DNA of 64,000 nucleotides from assembly GCF_029223285.1 (NCBI RefSeq), contig NZ_JARHUJ010000013.1:62001-126000 (forward strand). The letters run 5' to 3'. The position numbers were made by a program, and so were the translations under genes. Under the pieces are notes generated by a model. The model saw nothing but the letters and a program-made list of their open reading frames with translations. It had not been told where the DNA came from and did no database searches. Origin of the DNA: Paraflavitalea sp. CAU 1676. GTDB lineage: Bacteria > Bacteroidota > Bacteroidia > Chitinophagales > Chitinophagaceae. Shown here piece after piece: positions 46,092-56,100 of this stretch. Each line of letters opens with the position of its first letter. Positions within the stretch are counted from its first letter, which is position 1.

Positions 46092-46112
46092 GTTGCAGAT
46101 GGTTTATAGTGA

Positions 46113-48881
46113 TTACTTGAGCAATTGATCGAAGGTGACGGATACATAGTACACGGCACCCACGGCTGGCGAACCGAATGCCTGGTACACTTTATGGTTT
46201 AACAGGTTGCTGCCGCCCAGGCGCACAATCGATTTGATGGCCGGCAGGGTGTAGCTGATGCCCGCATCGATCGTTGAGAAGGCATTGATGCGGCCTGGCC
46301 TCAGCTCGTTGAAGGAACCGACCCAGTCATACGCATTCTGCCAGCGCCAGGCCAGGTTAATGCCTATGTGTTTGGTAAGATGCGGGTTGCCAATGGTGAT
46401 GGTCGAACGCCAATCGGGTGTATTGAAAGCCGGCACATTATTGGGATTGGCATCTTCGATATCGAATGAAGCCCATGCTGCATTGGCGCCCAGCGTATAT
46501 CCTTTCTTAAACATATACGTGATGCCGGCAGTGGCCCCCTGTGAGGATACTTTATCCGATGCATTCGTGTAAAGTTGGTACAAGGTCATATTGCCGTTGA
46601 GCAGCTCGGCGGCCGCTGCAGGATTGATCTTTCCATCGGCTCCCAGTACCGCACTCTTCGGCTGCATCACCACCTGGTTGATGATGAAATCGGTATAACT
46701 GCTGAAATAATAATTCACATCTACCAGTATCCTGTTTTGCAATAAGACTTTGTACCCTATTTCAAAGGTCTTGAGCAATTCGGGTTTTATGAACGCGACA
46801 TTCGCCTTCACCAGTTTGTCTTTGTGCTGCATGATGGCATCGGGTGGCGGAGTGCCCTGCCCTACGGCGGCGCCGAATGCCGGGGCAAACACGCCCATGG
46901 AGGCGGCTGTTACGGAGTTCTCATACACATTCATACCCTTACTGTTATTGGGCACGCCGCCGAGAATGGTGATGGGGCCTGCGTTCAGCTTAATGTATTG
47001 GTCGACAGGCGTTGGATTACGGAAACCGGTTTGGTAAGATGCGCGGAAGTTGTGCACTTTCGCTGCCGTATACACGGCAGAAAAGCGCGGCGTAAAGTTG
47101 CCATCGAAGTTCTCGTTCTTGTCGTACCGGATAGATGCGGTCAGTTTCAGCCTGTCGGTAAGCAGCTTCTTCGATACCTGGGTAAATACGCCGTATTCTT
47201 TGATGGTGATCTTTTGGCCTTTGTCGTCGAACAGGGTACCGTCGGTAAACATATTGTATTTGCGGTAGTTGCCACCGACCAGCACATCGAGCACTTTTAC
47301 GGAGGAGCTCAGGTCGTATTGCCCCTCTGTATGAAAGAATTTACTGTTGCTGAAGATGCCGGCGCCGCCCATGCCCCGGAACTGGATCAGGCGGTCTTTC
47401 TGTGTGTTGAAATCGGCCGATCCCGGCTGGTACATGCCCTGGTCGGCAAAGGCTCGTGCCGCGGCATGACTATTCCCGGCCACATTACCCACCTTACCCT
47501 GGTAGGCCTGGGTATAGCGGTTGAACCACATATCGTCTGCCTGTTGGGCGCTAACCACGTTACCGTTGAGGTCGCGCACCCAGGTACGGTTGATGAGCTG
47601 CCCCAGTGATCGTGCGTTGTACGAATCGTGCGAGTTCTCTTCGGAGGTATACATCCGGATGAAATAATTGCTGCCCCTGACTTCAATGCGGTGATTTTGC
47701 AGGGTGAAGTTATTTATCGAGAACCGGTTGCTGCCGGTATAGGCCGCTGTACCCTGTCCGAACTTGTATTCATAGATCGCTTCGAGATTATCCGTAATGC
47801 GGTAATGAAGAGAGCCGCTGAGTTTGAGGCTGTAGACGTCATAGTCCATCAGGAACCGTTCTTCGTATCCTGTACGGGAAACCCGGCCAATACCATTGAT
47901 GGTGCGGGCCACTTCATCGCCATATATGTTGAGTGCATTGCGTGCGGGATTGTTGGGGCCTTTGTTGGCCTCGGGCGTTTGGGCATCCACATCGGTGTAA
48001 TTGGTAGCATACCAATCGAGCCCCTTGAGGTACGACGCATTCAGTTTAAAAGCAAAACGGTTGTTGAAGGCTTTGGCATAGCGGATGCCGACATCGGTTA
48101 CGAGGTGCGGATTGGCCAGTTGCTCGCCAAAATGATTGGCGCCCAGTTTCACCTGTGCACTGAGGCCCTGGTATTTGAAAGGATCTTTAGTGGTCATCAT
48201 GAGCACACCATTGAAGGCGATGGGGCCATACAGGGCCGAGGCGGCGCCTGGTATAAGTTCAGCACTCTCCATATCGAGTTCGGAGGCGCCCAGCATATTG
48301 CCCACCGAAAAGTTGAGGCCGGGTGTTTGGTTGTCCATGCCATCGATCAATTGCAGGAAGCGGGAGTTGCCGGTATGGTTAAAGCCCCGCGTATTGATCT
48401 GACTATACGTTAAACTGCTGGTGACCATCTCCACCGATTTAACGTTGCGCAGCCCTTCATAGAAATTCAAAGCAGGTGTTTCCCGAATGGCCGTGAGGTT
48501 CATTTTCTCAATACTCACGGGCGATTGTAGTATGCTTTCTGGTACCCGCGAAGCAGAGATCACCACCTCGTTGAGCATACCTGGTTGTTTTTTGAGGCCA
48601 ATGCTGACAGGCTTGCCGGCATCAGCTACCACAAATTCATTTAGTTCATAACCAATCACGGACAATTGGAGTATAACCGGGAATTTTTGATTGGTATGTA
48701 GGGTGAAAGCGCCTTTGGCATCCGTGAGCGTGCCGGCCAGCTTGCCCTTGATGGTGACGGAGGCATTGGGTATGGGTTCGTTACTGGCCTGGTCGGTGAC
48801 CGAACCGGAAATGGTTGTTTGCCGGGCAAACAAGGTCGAAAAGCATAGCAGGCAGGATATCAGGGTGATGAATTTTCTCAT
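46113..48881 (-). CDS. TonB-dependent outer-membrane receptor of the AhpD/MFS operon
   Basis: The 922-residue receptor has a signal peptide (to TLFARQ), a carboxypeptidase-regulatory-like domain (about 22-100), a plug with NEVVISASRVPESILQSPVS and GAASALYGPIAFNGVLMMTT, and a long barrel that ends ending in YYVSVTFDQLLK. No SusD gene is nearby and the SusC signature is missing, so the ligand is probably not a large glycan. It is flanked by an AhpD-like gene 25 bases upstream and the MFS gene 21 bases downstream, which ties outer-membrane uptake to those products. Confidence 0.92.
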   Translation of the reverse strand: MRKFITLISCLLCFSTLFARQTTISGSVTDQASNEPIPNASVTIKGKLAGTLTDAKGAFTLHTNQKFPVILQLSVIGYELNEFVVADAGKPVSIGLKKQPGMLNEVVISASRVPESILQSPVSIEKMNLTAIRETPALNFYEGLRNVKSVEMVTSSLTYSQINTRGFNHTGNSRFLQLIDGMDNQTPGLNFSVGNMLGASELDMESAELIPGAASALYGPIAFNGVLMMTTKDPFKYQGLSAQVKLGANHFGEQLANPHLVTDVGIRYAKAFNNRFAFKLNASYLKGLDWYATNYTDVDAQTPEANKGPNNPARNALNIYGDEVARTINGIGRVSRTGYEERFLMDYDVYSLKLSGSLHYRITDNLEAIYEYKFGQGTAAYTGSNRFSINNFTLQNHRIEVRGSNYFIRMYTSEENSHDSYNARSLGQLINRTWVRDLNGNVVSAQQADDMWFNRYTQAYQGKVGNVAGNSHAAARAFADQGMYQPGSADFNTQKDRLIQFRGMGGAGIFSNSKFFHTEGQYDLSSSVKVLDVLVGGNYRKYNMFTDGTLFDDKGQKITIKEYGVFTQVSKKLLTDRLKLTASIRYDKNENFDGNFTPRFSAVYTAAKVHNFRASYQTGFRNPTPVDQYIKLNAGPITILGGVPNNSKGMNVYENSVTAASMGVFAPAFGAAVGQGTPPPDAIMQHKDKLVKANVAFIKPELLKTFEIGYKVLLQNRILVDVNYYFSSYTDFIINQVVMQPKSAVLGADGKINPAAAAELLNGNMTLYQLYTNASDKVSSQGATAGITYMFKKGYTLGANAAWASFDIEDANPNNVPAFNTPDWRSTITIGNPHLTKHIGINLAWRWQNAYDWVGSFNELRPGRINAFSTIDAGISYTLPAIKSIVRLGGSNLLNHKVYQAFGSPAVGAVYYVSVTFDQLLK

Positions 48882-48906
48882 ACGGGCAATAGTTGTTGGT
48901 TAGTAG

Positions 48907-49467
48907 TTATTTTTTCAGGTGGTCGTATCCCTGTGGCAAACGGGTATAGCCGTGGTTCACGAGGCGATCGGCCAGTGTGCCGAAGTACTCCGGCTTCTCG
49001 GGCATGGCGGTGGCGAGGCCGTCAACGTATCGGTTGTACAGGCAGAACAGGGCAGCGATCAATACCGTATCGTGTATCTCCAGGCCTGTGGCGCCTGCTG
49101 CTTTGGCGCTGGCAACCGATTCCTCCGTTACCTGTTTGCCGCTTTGCTGTACCTGTGCGGCGATGGTGAGCAGTGCTTTCATCTTATCGCTGACGGGCGC
49201 GGTGTGAATGTCTGTCTTTACACACTGTGTAGTGTCTGACTCTCCCAGCAACAGATCGGCCGCTGCGGTATGGGCCGTGGTGCAGAATTTACATTCGTTG
49301 CGGTGTGATACGATGGTGGCGATCAGTTCCCTTTCGGCTTCGGTGAGTGTATTGGGCCCGCGCAACAGGTATTGGGTAAGGTTGCGGATGGGCAAGGCTG
49401 AATCTTTCCGGTATTCCAACAGGCCGGTGATGCCGGGTAAATGTTGTTCCAGTTCGATGTAAGGCAT
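48907..49467 (-). CDS. AhpD-like carboxymuconolactone decarboxylase-family protein (copy 3)
   Basis: Starting at the ATG at 49467 (MPYIELEQHLPGITGLLEYR), the protein has 186 residues; the start matches those of the two downstream paralogues, so the longer frame was rejected. The motif HRNECKFCTTAHTAAADLLL keeps Cys-x-x-Cys-x3-His. It is the first gene of the five-gene operon, directly before the TonB receptor. The promoter should lie in the 139-base gap behind the hypothetical gene at 49607. Confidence 0.9.
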   Translation of the reverse strand: MPYIELEQHLPGITGLLEYRKDSALPIRNLTQYLLRGPNTLTEAERELIATIVSHRNECKFCTTAHTAAADLLLGESDTTQCVKTDIHTAPVSDKMKALLTIAAQVQQSGKQVTEESVASAKAAGATGLEIHDTVLIAALFCLYNRYVDGLATAMPEKPEYFGTLADRLVNHGYTRLPQGYDHLKK

Positions 49468-49606
49468 GGTGTATGTTGAATGGGTCAATGAAATAGACTG
49501 CAGGTAACATGGCTTGCATGGGCACGCTGTGCTCATACGGTTGTGCAGTGCGGGTAACCCGCCTGCTCGTGCTTATGTTGTTTGGATCAGGACCATGTAT
49601 AAAAGC

Positions 49607-50161
49607 TCAGGAGCGGTCTGCATCAGGAGGCTGGTGCGGGATGGCCAGGCAGGTTTGAAATAAACATGATGCCTGGTTCATAGCGTCCTTGTGGAGGATA
49701 GTCGGGGGGCATTGAAAGGTATAGTCAATGGTGCGGTCGTCATAATCACCCATCAGGGTTTTGGCAACATTGGTTTTGTGCTGCTTACTATCGGAGTGAG
49801 CCAGGCCGTTGGCGAGTTGGAAGTAATCGTTGCCGGCGGCTTTGATCTGCTCTTTGGAGTCGTTGGCGATGCATTTGAGGATCAGGTAGCCGTTCTCGAT
49901 CTTTCTCTTTACGTACGTGTAGTATTTGCCTTCAATTTCTATTTCGCCGTAGCATCTTTCAAAATCCGACTGGCTGGGCTGATAAGGAATAATGATGGGT
50001 ACTTTGAATTCGACCAATTGTGATTCGTGATAGTCGTTGTTGTCGATCTTCCGTTCGAGGAGTTTGTCGGCGTCTTTGGTGAGCATCCCTATAACGATAC
50101 GGTAACCGTACCAGTTAAAGAAAAGTAAGGCAATCAGGCATATGGCAGCTGGCTTTTTCAA
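49607..50161 (-). CDS. Hypothetical membrane-anchored protein
   Basis: The 184-residue protein has one N-terminal membrane segment (AAICLIALLFFNWYGYRIVI) and a long exported part. That part has NDYHESQLVEFKVPIIIPYQ and a strand-rich stretch (IEIEGKYYTYVKRKIENGYL). I regard it as a real gene because of the clear signal/anchor and regular composition. It lies 139 bases upstream of the AhpD/TonB operon on the same strand and might be its first member. No function is known to me. Confidence 0.7.
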   Translation of the reverse strand: MKKPAAICLIALLFFNWYGYRIVIGMLTKDADKLLERKIDNNDYHESQLVEFKVPIIIPYQPSQSDFERCYGEIEIEGKYYTYVKRKIENGYLILKCIANDSKEQIKAAGNDYFQLANGLAHSDSKQHKTNVAKTLMGDYDDRTIDYTFQCPPTILHKDAMNQASCLFQTCLAIPHQPPDADRS

Positions 50162-50236
50162 AGCAGTCGTTGGTAGTACCTAATTTAAGGAAATTTCCCA
50201 CACAAACATGAGGGGGCCGTGATAATTTGCCGGTAA

Positions 50237-50320
50237 AGCTGTATTTCATACAATTAATACGGAAATTGATCCGGTTCGGCGGTTTATGCCAGACCTCCGG
50301 CAGACATATGAAATACAGCT
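50237..50320. repeat. Long-armed inverted repeat in the gap upstream of the hypothetical gene
   Basis: AGCTGTATTTCATA (50237-50250) and TATGAAATACAGCT (50307-50320) are perfect 14-bp inverted arms separated by 56 bases. CCGG lies just outside both arms. The 272-base gap has no coding frame worth calling. The structure could be a cruciform or part of a small mobile element. Confidence 0.6.
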
Positions 50321-50375
50321 GCCGGAAGCCTGGTATGGGAATTACCCGAGTGGAGAACAACTACAACAGTAGCGG

Positions 50376-50412
50376 GTAAAAGAGAAGCCGCCTCCTGTAC
50401 AGGAAACGGCTT
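50376..50412 (-). terminator. Probable terminator of the SusC/SusD/phosphodiesterase operon
   Basis: On the minus strand AAGCCG pairs with CGGCTT around an inner CCTG/CAGG stem, with small internal loops, and CTCTTTTA follows. It begins about 22 bases after the phosphodiesterase stop. Confidence 0.6.
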
Positions 50413-50433
50413 TGAGCTATAATGCTAACCTAC

Positions 50434-51666
50434 TTATTTTACTACGATCCACCGGTTGAGGTAATGTTCCGGTGTTTCGATCACGATCTTGTAAAACTTC
50501 GACGGTATGCCTGTTACGTCGATCTCTGCTGTCTCACTGGCCAGAGGAACTGTAGCTTTCAACACGTATTGGTCACGGCCGCCTTCTTTGAACTGATTGG
50601 TGGTCGTGAGCCAAATCTTTGCATTGCCTTTGCGGCCGGTAGACTTCCAGCTTACTTTAATCTTCCCGTTTTCCAGTTTGGCCCCGGGATGCGTAGCAGA
50701 GATATTGCCGCTTAACGGTACGCCGTCTACTTCCATCAGCTGCTCGCGCGGAATCGTTACGCCTAAGAAGTTCGCGATCGATGGCATGATGTCTACAATG
50801 CCAGGATTGCCGGTCTTGAAGTAGTTGTTCAGCTTCTTTGCGTTGGTCACGATCCAGGTGCTTCTTTCCCGGTTCGACTGGCCTCCATGGCCCTTGCCGG
50901 TTGCACTGTCGCGTCCATGGTCGGTGGTAATATAGATCACCCAGTCTTCTTTAAACGCCTTCTTACGGTAACTGATAGCATCCCACAGGCGGCCCATCTG
51001 CTTGTCCATGTAACCAATCGCCTCGTGAAACTCGGGACTGTCACCATACCGGTGGCCCATATCGTCGGTGTACTCGAGGTACACCCAGGATAGATCGGGC
51101 GCATCCTGTTTGATATATTCGGCAGCTTTATTCACCACCGCTTCGTCGATGCGGTGCATATACTCCTTCTTTTTGTCGTGCGGGTATTGCAGGGTATCCA
51201 GCTCCAGCCCGTCGAAATGATAGTCGAGTTGAATGCCGCCGGTGGCTGGCAGGCCCTCTCCCACCAGTTTGGTGCGGTTATCGAGCCAGCTGGAGAAAAT
51301 GGCCGTCTTCTTCTGCGGGTATTGCGTCTTGAAAAAGCGGAAGATGGTCCAGTAGTTATAGTCGGGTGCGGCGATATCATTGTCCCACACATTGTGTTTG
51401 TTGACCCAGGTGCCGGTGAGCAGGCTGTTGTAGCCTACTGCCGAGATGGTGGGCGTTTGGGAATACCCGCCTTTTTCACCACCCACATGCGCGCGGGTAA
51501 AACCGCCCTCTTTGGCAATCCTGTCGAGGTTGGGGGTTGGCTGCTGCTCGATCACGTCGGCCGCAATACCATCTACGATCACAAATAATGCTTTCTTCTT
51601 TTGCTGGGCCTGTGCGCCCGTTGCTATAGCAAACAGAACGACTGCCGTCAATAATCCTTTCATCAT
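50434..51666 (-). CDS. Exported alkaline phosphatase/phosphodiesterase-superfamily protein
   Basis: The 410-residue protein has a signal peptide (LLTAVVLFAIATGAQAQ) and the metal-binding fold of nucleotide pyrophosphatases/phosphodiesterases. The first metal Asp lies in LFVIVDGIAAD, the nucleophile region is YSQTPTISAVGYNSLLTGTW, and later ligands are in DDMGHRYG and YITTDHGRDSATGKGHGG. It should hydrolyse a phosphodiester or phosphomonoester in the periplasm or at the surface. It is the last gene of an operon with SusC and SusD (20 bases after SusD), so its substrate is probably the imported or bound molecule, such as a phosphorylated glycan or glycerophosphodiester. Confidence 0.9.
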   Translation of the reverse strand: MMKGLLTAVVLFAIATGAQAQQKKKALFVIVDGIAADVIEQQPTPNLDRIAKEGGFTRAHVGGEKGGYSQTPTISAVGYNSLLTGTWVNKHNVWDNDIAAPDYNYWTIFRFFKTQYPQKKTAIFSSWLDNRTKLVGEGLPATGGIQLDYHFDGLELDTLQYPHDKKKEYMHRIDEAVVNKAAEYIKQDAPDLSWVYLEYTDDMGHRYGDSPEFHEAIGYMDKQMGRLWDAISYRKKAFKEDWVIYITTDHGRDSATGKGHGGQSNRERSTWIVTNAKKLNNYFKTGNPGIVDIMPSIANFLGVTIPREQLMEVDGVPLSGNISATHPGAKLENGKIKVSWKSTGRKGNAKIWLTTTNQFKEGGRDQYVLKATVPLASETAEIDVTGIPSKFYKIVIETPEHYLNRWIVVK

Positions 51667-51685
51667 GGTTTTTTCAAAATCGTTG

Positions 51686-53164
51686 TTATTGTAAGATCCA
51701 CATGGTGCCGTTGATATTATCTCCGCCGGGATACTGGGCTTTTACGGCATTCTCTACATTTACCCGGTTATTGGTGTACTCATCGTTGGGGTACATCCAG
51801 CGCCTTGGTACCACTCCCCCATTCAATATGCCCGATCCGCTTACATCGAGTGCAGGGAACCCGGTACGCCTTTGCTCGTAGAATGGCTGCCAGCCGGTAT
51901 TCATGAACATACTGATGTACTTCTGCGTAATGATCTGTTTTACTTCCTGCCCGGCCTGCAAAGCTACGCCAGCCTGTGCAAGGTAATCATTGATCTCGGT
52001 GGCTGTATAGGTATTGTTATAATTGGAAAAGTCCAGGGATGCTTTGATGCCGTTCTTGTAATAAGTGGCCGCGTCGCCGGTGATCCAGCCACGTACCACC
52101 GCTTCTGCCAGGATAAATTGCAGTTCTGCATAGCTCATCAATACGCTGGGCTCGTTGATGGCCTGGTAAGCGTAGCGGTCATTGATCTGTGAAGCGTTGC
52201 CTGCTCCCCTTTTCGCTGTATTGTACGACAGGGAGGCGCTGCCCTTCAGTCCGTCGTAGCCGTTGAAATCCTTCACGGGCAATCCGCCGGATGGCTTGGG
52301 TTTGCCGAATACGAACAACCGGGGATCTTTCAGGTCCTGTAATATATCCACGAAGGTGCTATCCAGGTAATAATCCGTTTTCATCGAGTTGTTGTTGAAA
52401 TACGGATACTGGTTGCCCGTGATATCGTAGTAAGGCAGGCGTCCGTTATCTGAATTGGATGCCAGTAACGGGTATTTAGCCGGATTGGAGATGATCTCGT
52501 TAAAGCGTTGTTTAATGTTCAGGGAGGCTTCGGCTTCTTTTTTGGAGAGGCTCATCAACACGCGTAAGGTAAAGGAGTTGATCAGCTTTTTCCAGCGTTC
52601 GATATTGCCGGCATAAACGAGGTCACCGGCGATGGCTACATCTGCGGCAGACAGGGAGTCGCTGGCAATCTTCAACTCGTCGAGCGCACCTTTGTATACA
52701 TCCTGCTGTTTATCATAACCGGGCCTGATGGCGGCGGTATCGGTAAAGTTGTTGTTGCGGATGGACTGCATCATCTTCGAGTAAGGGATATCTCCAAAGG
52801 TCTGCGTCATGCTTATGATGAAATAGCTGGTAAAGAACTTGCCGATGTACCGGTAGTTCTTTTTGCCAACACGGGCTGCCTCCTGCTCCATCTTCATGAC
52901 CTGGCTGATGCTGCCATAGCCCATACCGCTGCGCTGCCAGCCATAGTACTGGGAATTGCTGACAGATTGCGTGTACACGAGGTAGCGCGATGCCAGCGCC
53001 GCATCGGCAGATATCGTAGAGAAGGCCGTTCTTTCAATGGCTGGTAACAACAGCGAGGGATCGGCTACCGTAGGGTTATTGGGATTGATCTGGAACTCTT
53101 CGAACTTCTTACAACCCGTAGCAGCTGCCAGGGTAAGCAGGAATAATATTTTATATCGTTTCAT
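51686..53164 (-). CDS. SusD-like outer-membrane lipoprotein
   Basis: The 492-residue protein has a lipoprotein signal with Cys18 (LAAATGCKKFEEFQINPN) and belongs to the SusD-like group whose N-terminus reads NPNNPTVADPSLLLPAIERT. Helical TPR regions follow, and PSVLMSYAELQFILAEAVVR near residue 340 is typical. It has the normal length, unlike the enlarged SusD at 4470-6554. It is encoded 31 bases after the SusC gene and before the phosphodiesterase gene, and acts as the surface ligand-binding cap of that transporter. Confidence 0.92.
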   Translation of the reverse strand: MKRYKILFLLTLAAATGCKKFEEFQINPNNPTVADPSLLLPAIERTAFSTISADAALASRYLVYTQSVSNSQYYGWQRSGMGYGSISQVMKMEQEAARVGKKNYRYIGKFFTSYFIISMTQTFGDIPYSKMMQSIRNNNFTDTAAIRPGYDKQQDVYKGALDELKIASDSLSAADVAIAGDLVYAGNIERWKKLINSFTLRVLMSLSKKEAEASLNIKQRFNEIISNPAKYPLLASNSDNGRLPYYDITGNQYPYFNNNSMKTDYYLDSTFVDILQDLKDPRLFVFGKPKPSGGLPVKDFNGYDGLKGSASLSYNTAKRGAGNASQINDRYAYQAINEPSVLMSYAELQFILAEAVVRGWITGDAATYYKNGIKASLDFSNYNNTYTATEINDYLAQAGVALQAGQEVKQIITQKYISMFMNTGWQPFYEQRRTGFPALDVSGSGILNGGVVPRRWMYPNDEYTNNRVNVENAVKAQYPGGDNINGTMWILQ

Positions 53165-53195
53165 TTGTTGCTTTTTAATGGATGATTGCTCCGGG

Positions 53196-56100
53196 TTAAA
53201 ACTTCAGGTTGAGGTTAAAGCCCATCGACCGCATCGAAGGAGTTTGCAGGTTGTCGCTTTCCGCATCGGGATCAACGTTGGGTATCTTAGACAGGATAAA
53301 CAGGTTGTTGCCGATCAGTGATACCGAAGCGCTCGAGAATACTTTCTTGATCCATTGGCCGGGCAGGTTATAGGTGAATACCAATTCCCGCATTTTCAGG
53401 TAGCTGCCACTGTAGTAGTGGTAGTTATTCAACATAGCGCCGCTGGTGGTTTGCATGAAGCTGATATAGTTGACCGCCGTGGTATTGGGGGCAAACTTGC
53501 GGGTGTCGGAAACGATATTGCCATAGCTGTCATAAGTAACCTTTCCGTCGGTGATCACTACCCCGGGACCCACATAGGTGTTCTTGCCGGCATTGGCATC
53601 ATCGCGGTATTGTGTAACGGTGCCTTTGGCCGATCCGCCCCACCACATTTTCTGGTTGGTGGTAGAATAGATCCATCCGCCCAGGCGTCCATCGAAGGAG
53701 AAGCTCAGCGAGAAATCTTTATAGCTGAAGGTGTTTTGTATGCCATAGATCCAATCGGCATCGCGATTGCCGAAATACTGTCCGTAGGGTTCATAGGCCT
53801 GCATACCATTGCTGTTGTAGATAGCCTGACCGTCGGGAGTGCGCGACTCGGTCATGTAGATCCGGTCGGTACGTTGCCCTTCCTTGATCAGTCCGAGATA
53901 ACCATCTGGATTATCGGTGGCGTCTTCGAGCCAGCGATGCACGTTGCTGAAGTTGACGGTGGCTTCCCATTTGAAGTCCCTGGTCTTTATGGGCGAACCA
54001 CTCACCATGAACTCCCAACCCTTGCGGAGGTACACATTCGCGTTCTTCAGGATGCTGGTATTGCCACTGGCCTGCGATTGTGTTACGTTGGTGAAGTTGT
54101 TGTAGTCTTTATTGCGGAAATAGGTTACGTCCACATTCAGCCTGTTCTTGAAGAAACCGGCTACGATCCCGTATTCACCCGACTGCACTGTTTCTGGCAC
54201 CAGGTCAGGTGATATGAAGGTGGTGGGCCAGCTAAGCGACGGTGTATTGTTCCATTTGGGGCCAATGCCATAGGTGGTGATGTGCGCATACGGGTTGCCG
54301 CCGTCGATGAAGCCGGTATTCACTTTCGCCCAGGAGCCACGCACTTTTAAGAAAGAGATGGGGGCTGGCATTTTGAGTACATCCGAGAGTACGGCAGAGA
54401 CCCCGGCTGAGGGATAGAAATAGCCGTTGTTCCTGGTGGGCAGCGTCGAGGTCTTATCGTAGCGGCCGGTGAACGACAGGTATAAGAAACCAAGCGTTTC
54501 GAGGTCAAGCATACCATAAGCGCTGGCCGTTCTGCGTTCGCGCAGCACATTGCTGGCCTTGAGGGGATTGACGGAATTGCTGAGAGAATAGAATCCGGGA
54601 ATGGTAAGTCCGTCGGTTGTGGTATACACCGACTCGAAGCGTCGGTAGGTATTGGAGCCCCCTGCCGTTACATTCACCTTGAGGGCTTTGCCAAACTGGT
54701 GATTGTAGTTGAGGATAAGGTCGGAGTTGATGTCGAAATAATTGGCTACGTCGGTTGAGAAATTACCTCTTGATATATAGCTATAAGCGATATAGCTGTA
54801 GGGCTCTTTAACGTCGGCATTGCTGGCGTACTGATTGAAGCCGTTCCGGAATTTAACACTGAAGTTGTCGGCGATCTTATAGTCGAAAGTAACCTGTCCG
54901 AAGTTGTTGGTACGCTTGTAACCGTTCAGCAATTCATTGGCCACGAAATGTGGGTTGTTGTACCAGGAGAGGTTGTAATTGCGCTGCTGCAGTCCTTCGC
55001 GGCCGGTGAGCCAGTAATTTTCGAGGCCGCGTATGTCTACATCCGGACCGATCCAGAGGATCAGATTATACAGGTAGTTGGGCGGACCGTAACCAACCGT
55101 CGGATAGTTGTCGGAGTATTCCTTGTTGAAGGTCAGCTTGCCGTCCATGGTCAATTTGGGCGACAGCTTGTAGTTGCCACCGATCGAGAAAGAGGAGTTG
55201 TTCAGACCGGTATTGGGTACCACGCCTTTCTGGAAGATATGGTTGGCCGCTACGCGGAATGAGCCCTTTTCAGTACCAATGGAGGCCGACACGCTGTTGG
55301 TAGACAGCAGCCCGGTACGGAAGAAGTTCTTGATATTATCACGCCCTTTGGACACCCAGGGTGTTTTGATAAGCTTGCCGGTGGTAGGGTCGATGGGACT
55401 GTCGAACTGCGTGGTTTCATAGAAGCCACTAGGGGTAGATGGATCGGGTTGATCGAGCTTGGGTCCCCAGATCCAACCGCCGCCTTCGGTGCCGCCGCCG
55501 GAACCGTTCACATAGGCATACTTACCCTGATCGCCGCCGCCATAAACGGTCTGTACTTCGGGTATAACGGTGTAACCTGTCTGGAACATGGTAGAAGAAT
55601 TGAACTCTACATTCAGCTTTCCTTTATTGCCTTTCTTGGTGGTGTACATAATGGCGCCATTAACACCTACTGCGCCATAGAGGGCAGCGGCGGCCGTGCC
55701 TTTCAGTACGCTGATGCTTTCAATATCGTCTGCGTTGATCTTGTAGGGATCAGCATCGGGATCGGGAATACCATCGATCACTACCAGGGGCGTTCTGCCA
55801 CGGAGCGAAATGCCCGGGTTGCGAAACAGGTCGGTCGTATTGTTGATGTTCAGGCCTGCCACTTTACCCGTCAATGCACTGAGGGCGGTGGTGGTTTTGG
55901 TTTTCGCCATCGTTTCTCCGCTCACTTCCTGCACGGAGTATCCCAGTGTTTTTTGTTGCTTTTTGATGCCGAGGGCAGTGGTGACTACCACTTCACCCAG
56001 CTCGCTGCCCGTGTTGCGTTGCAGCTGAACATGGATAGTAGTTCTGCCATTGAGGGGTACCTGCTGGGAGGTGTAACCGAGAAAAGAAAATACGAGTACG

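Noticed and set aside
46824-48413. Two 261-residue plus-strand frames opposite the 922-residue TonB receptor
   Set aside because: They are antisense shadows of the receptor gene; composition is unlike a real protein.
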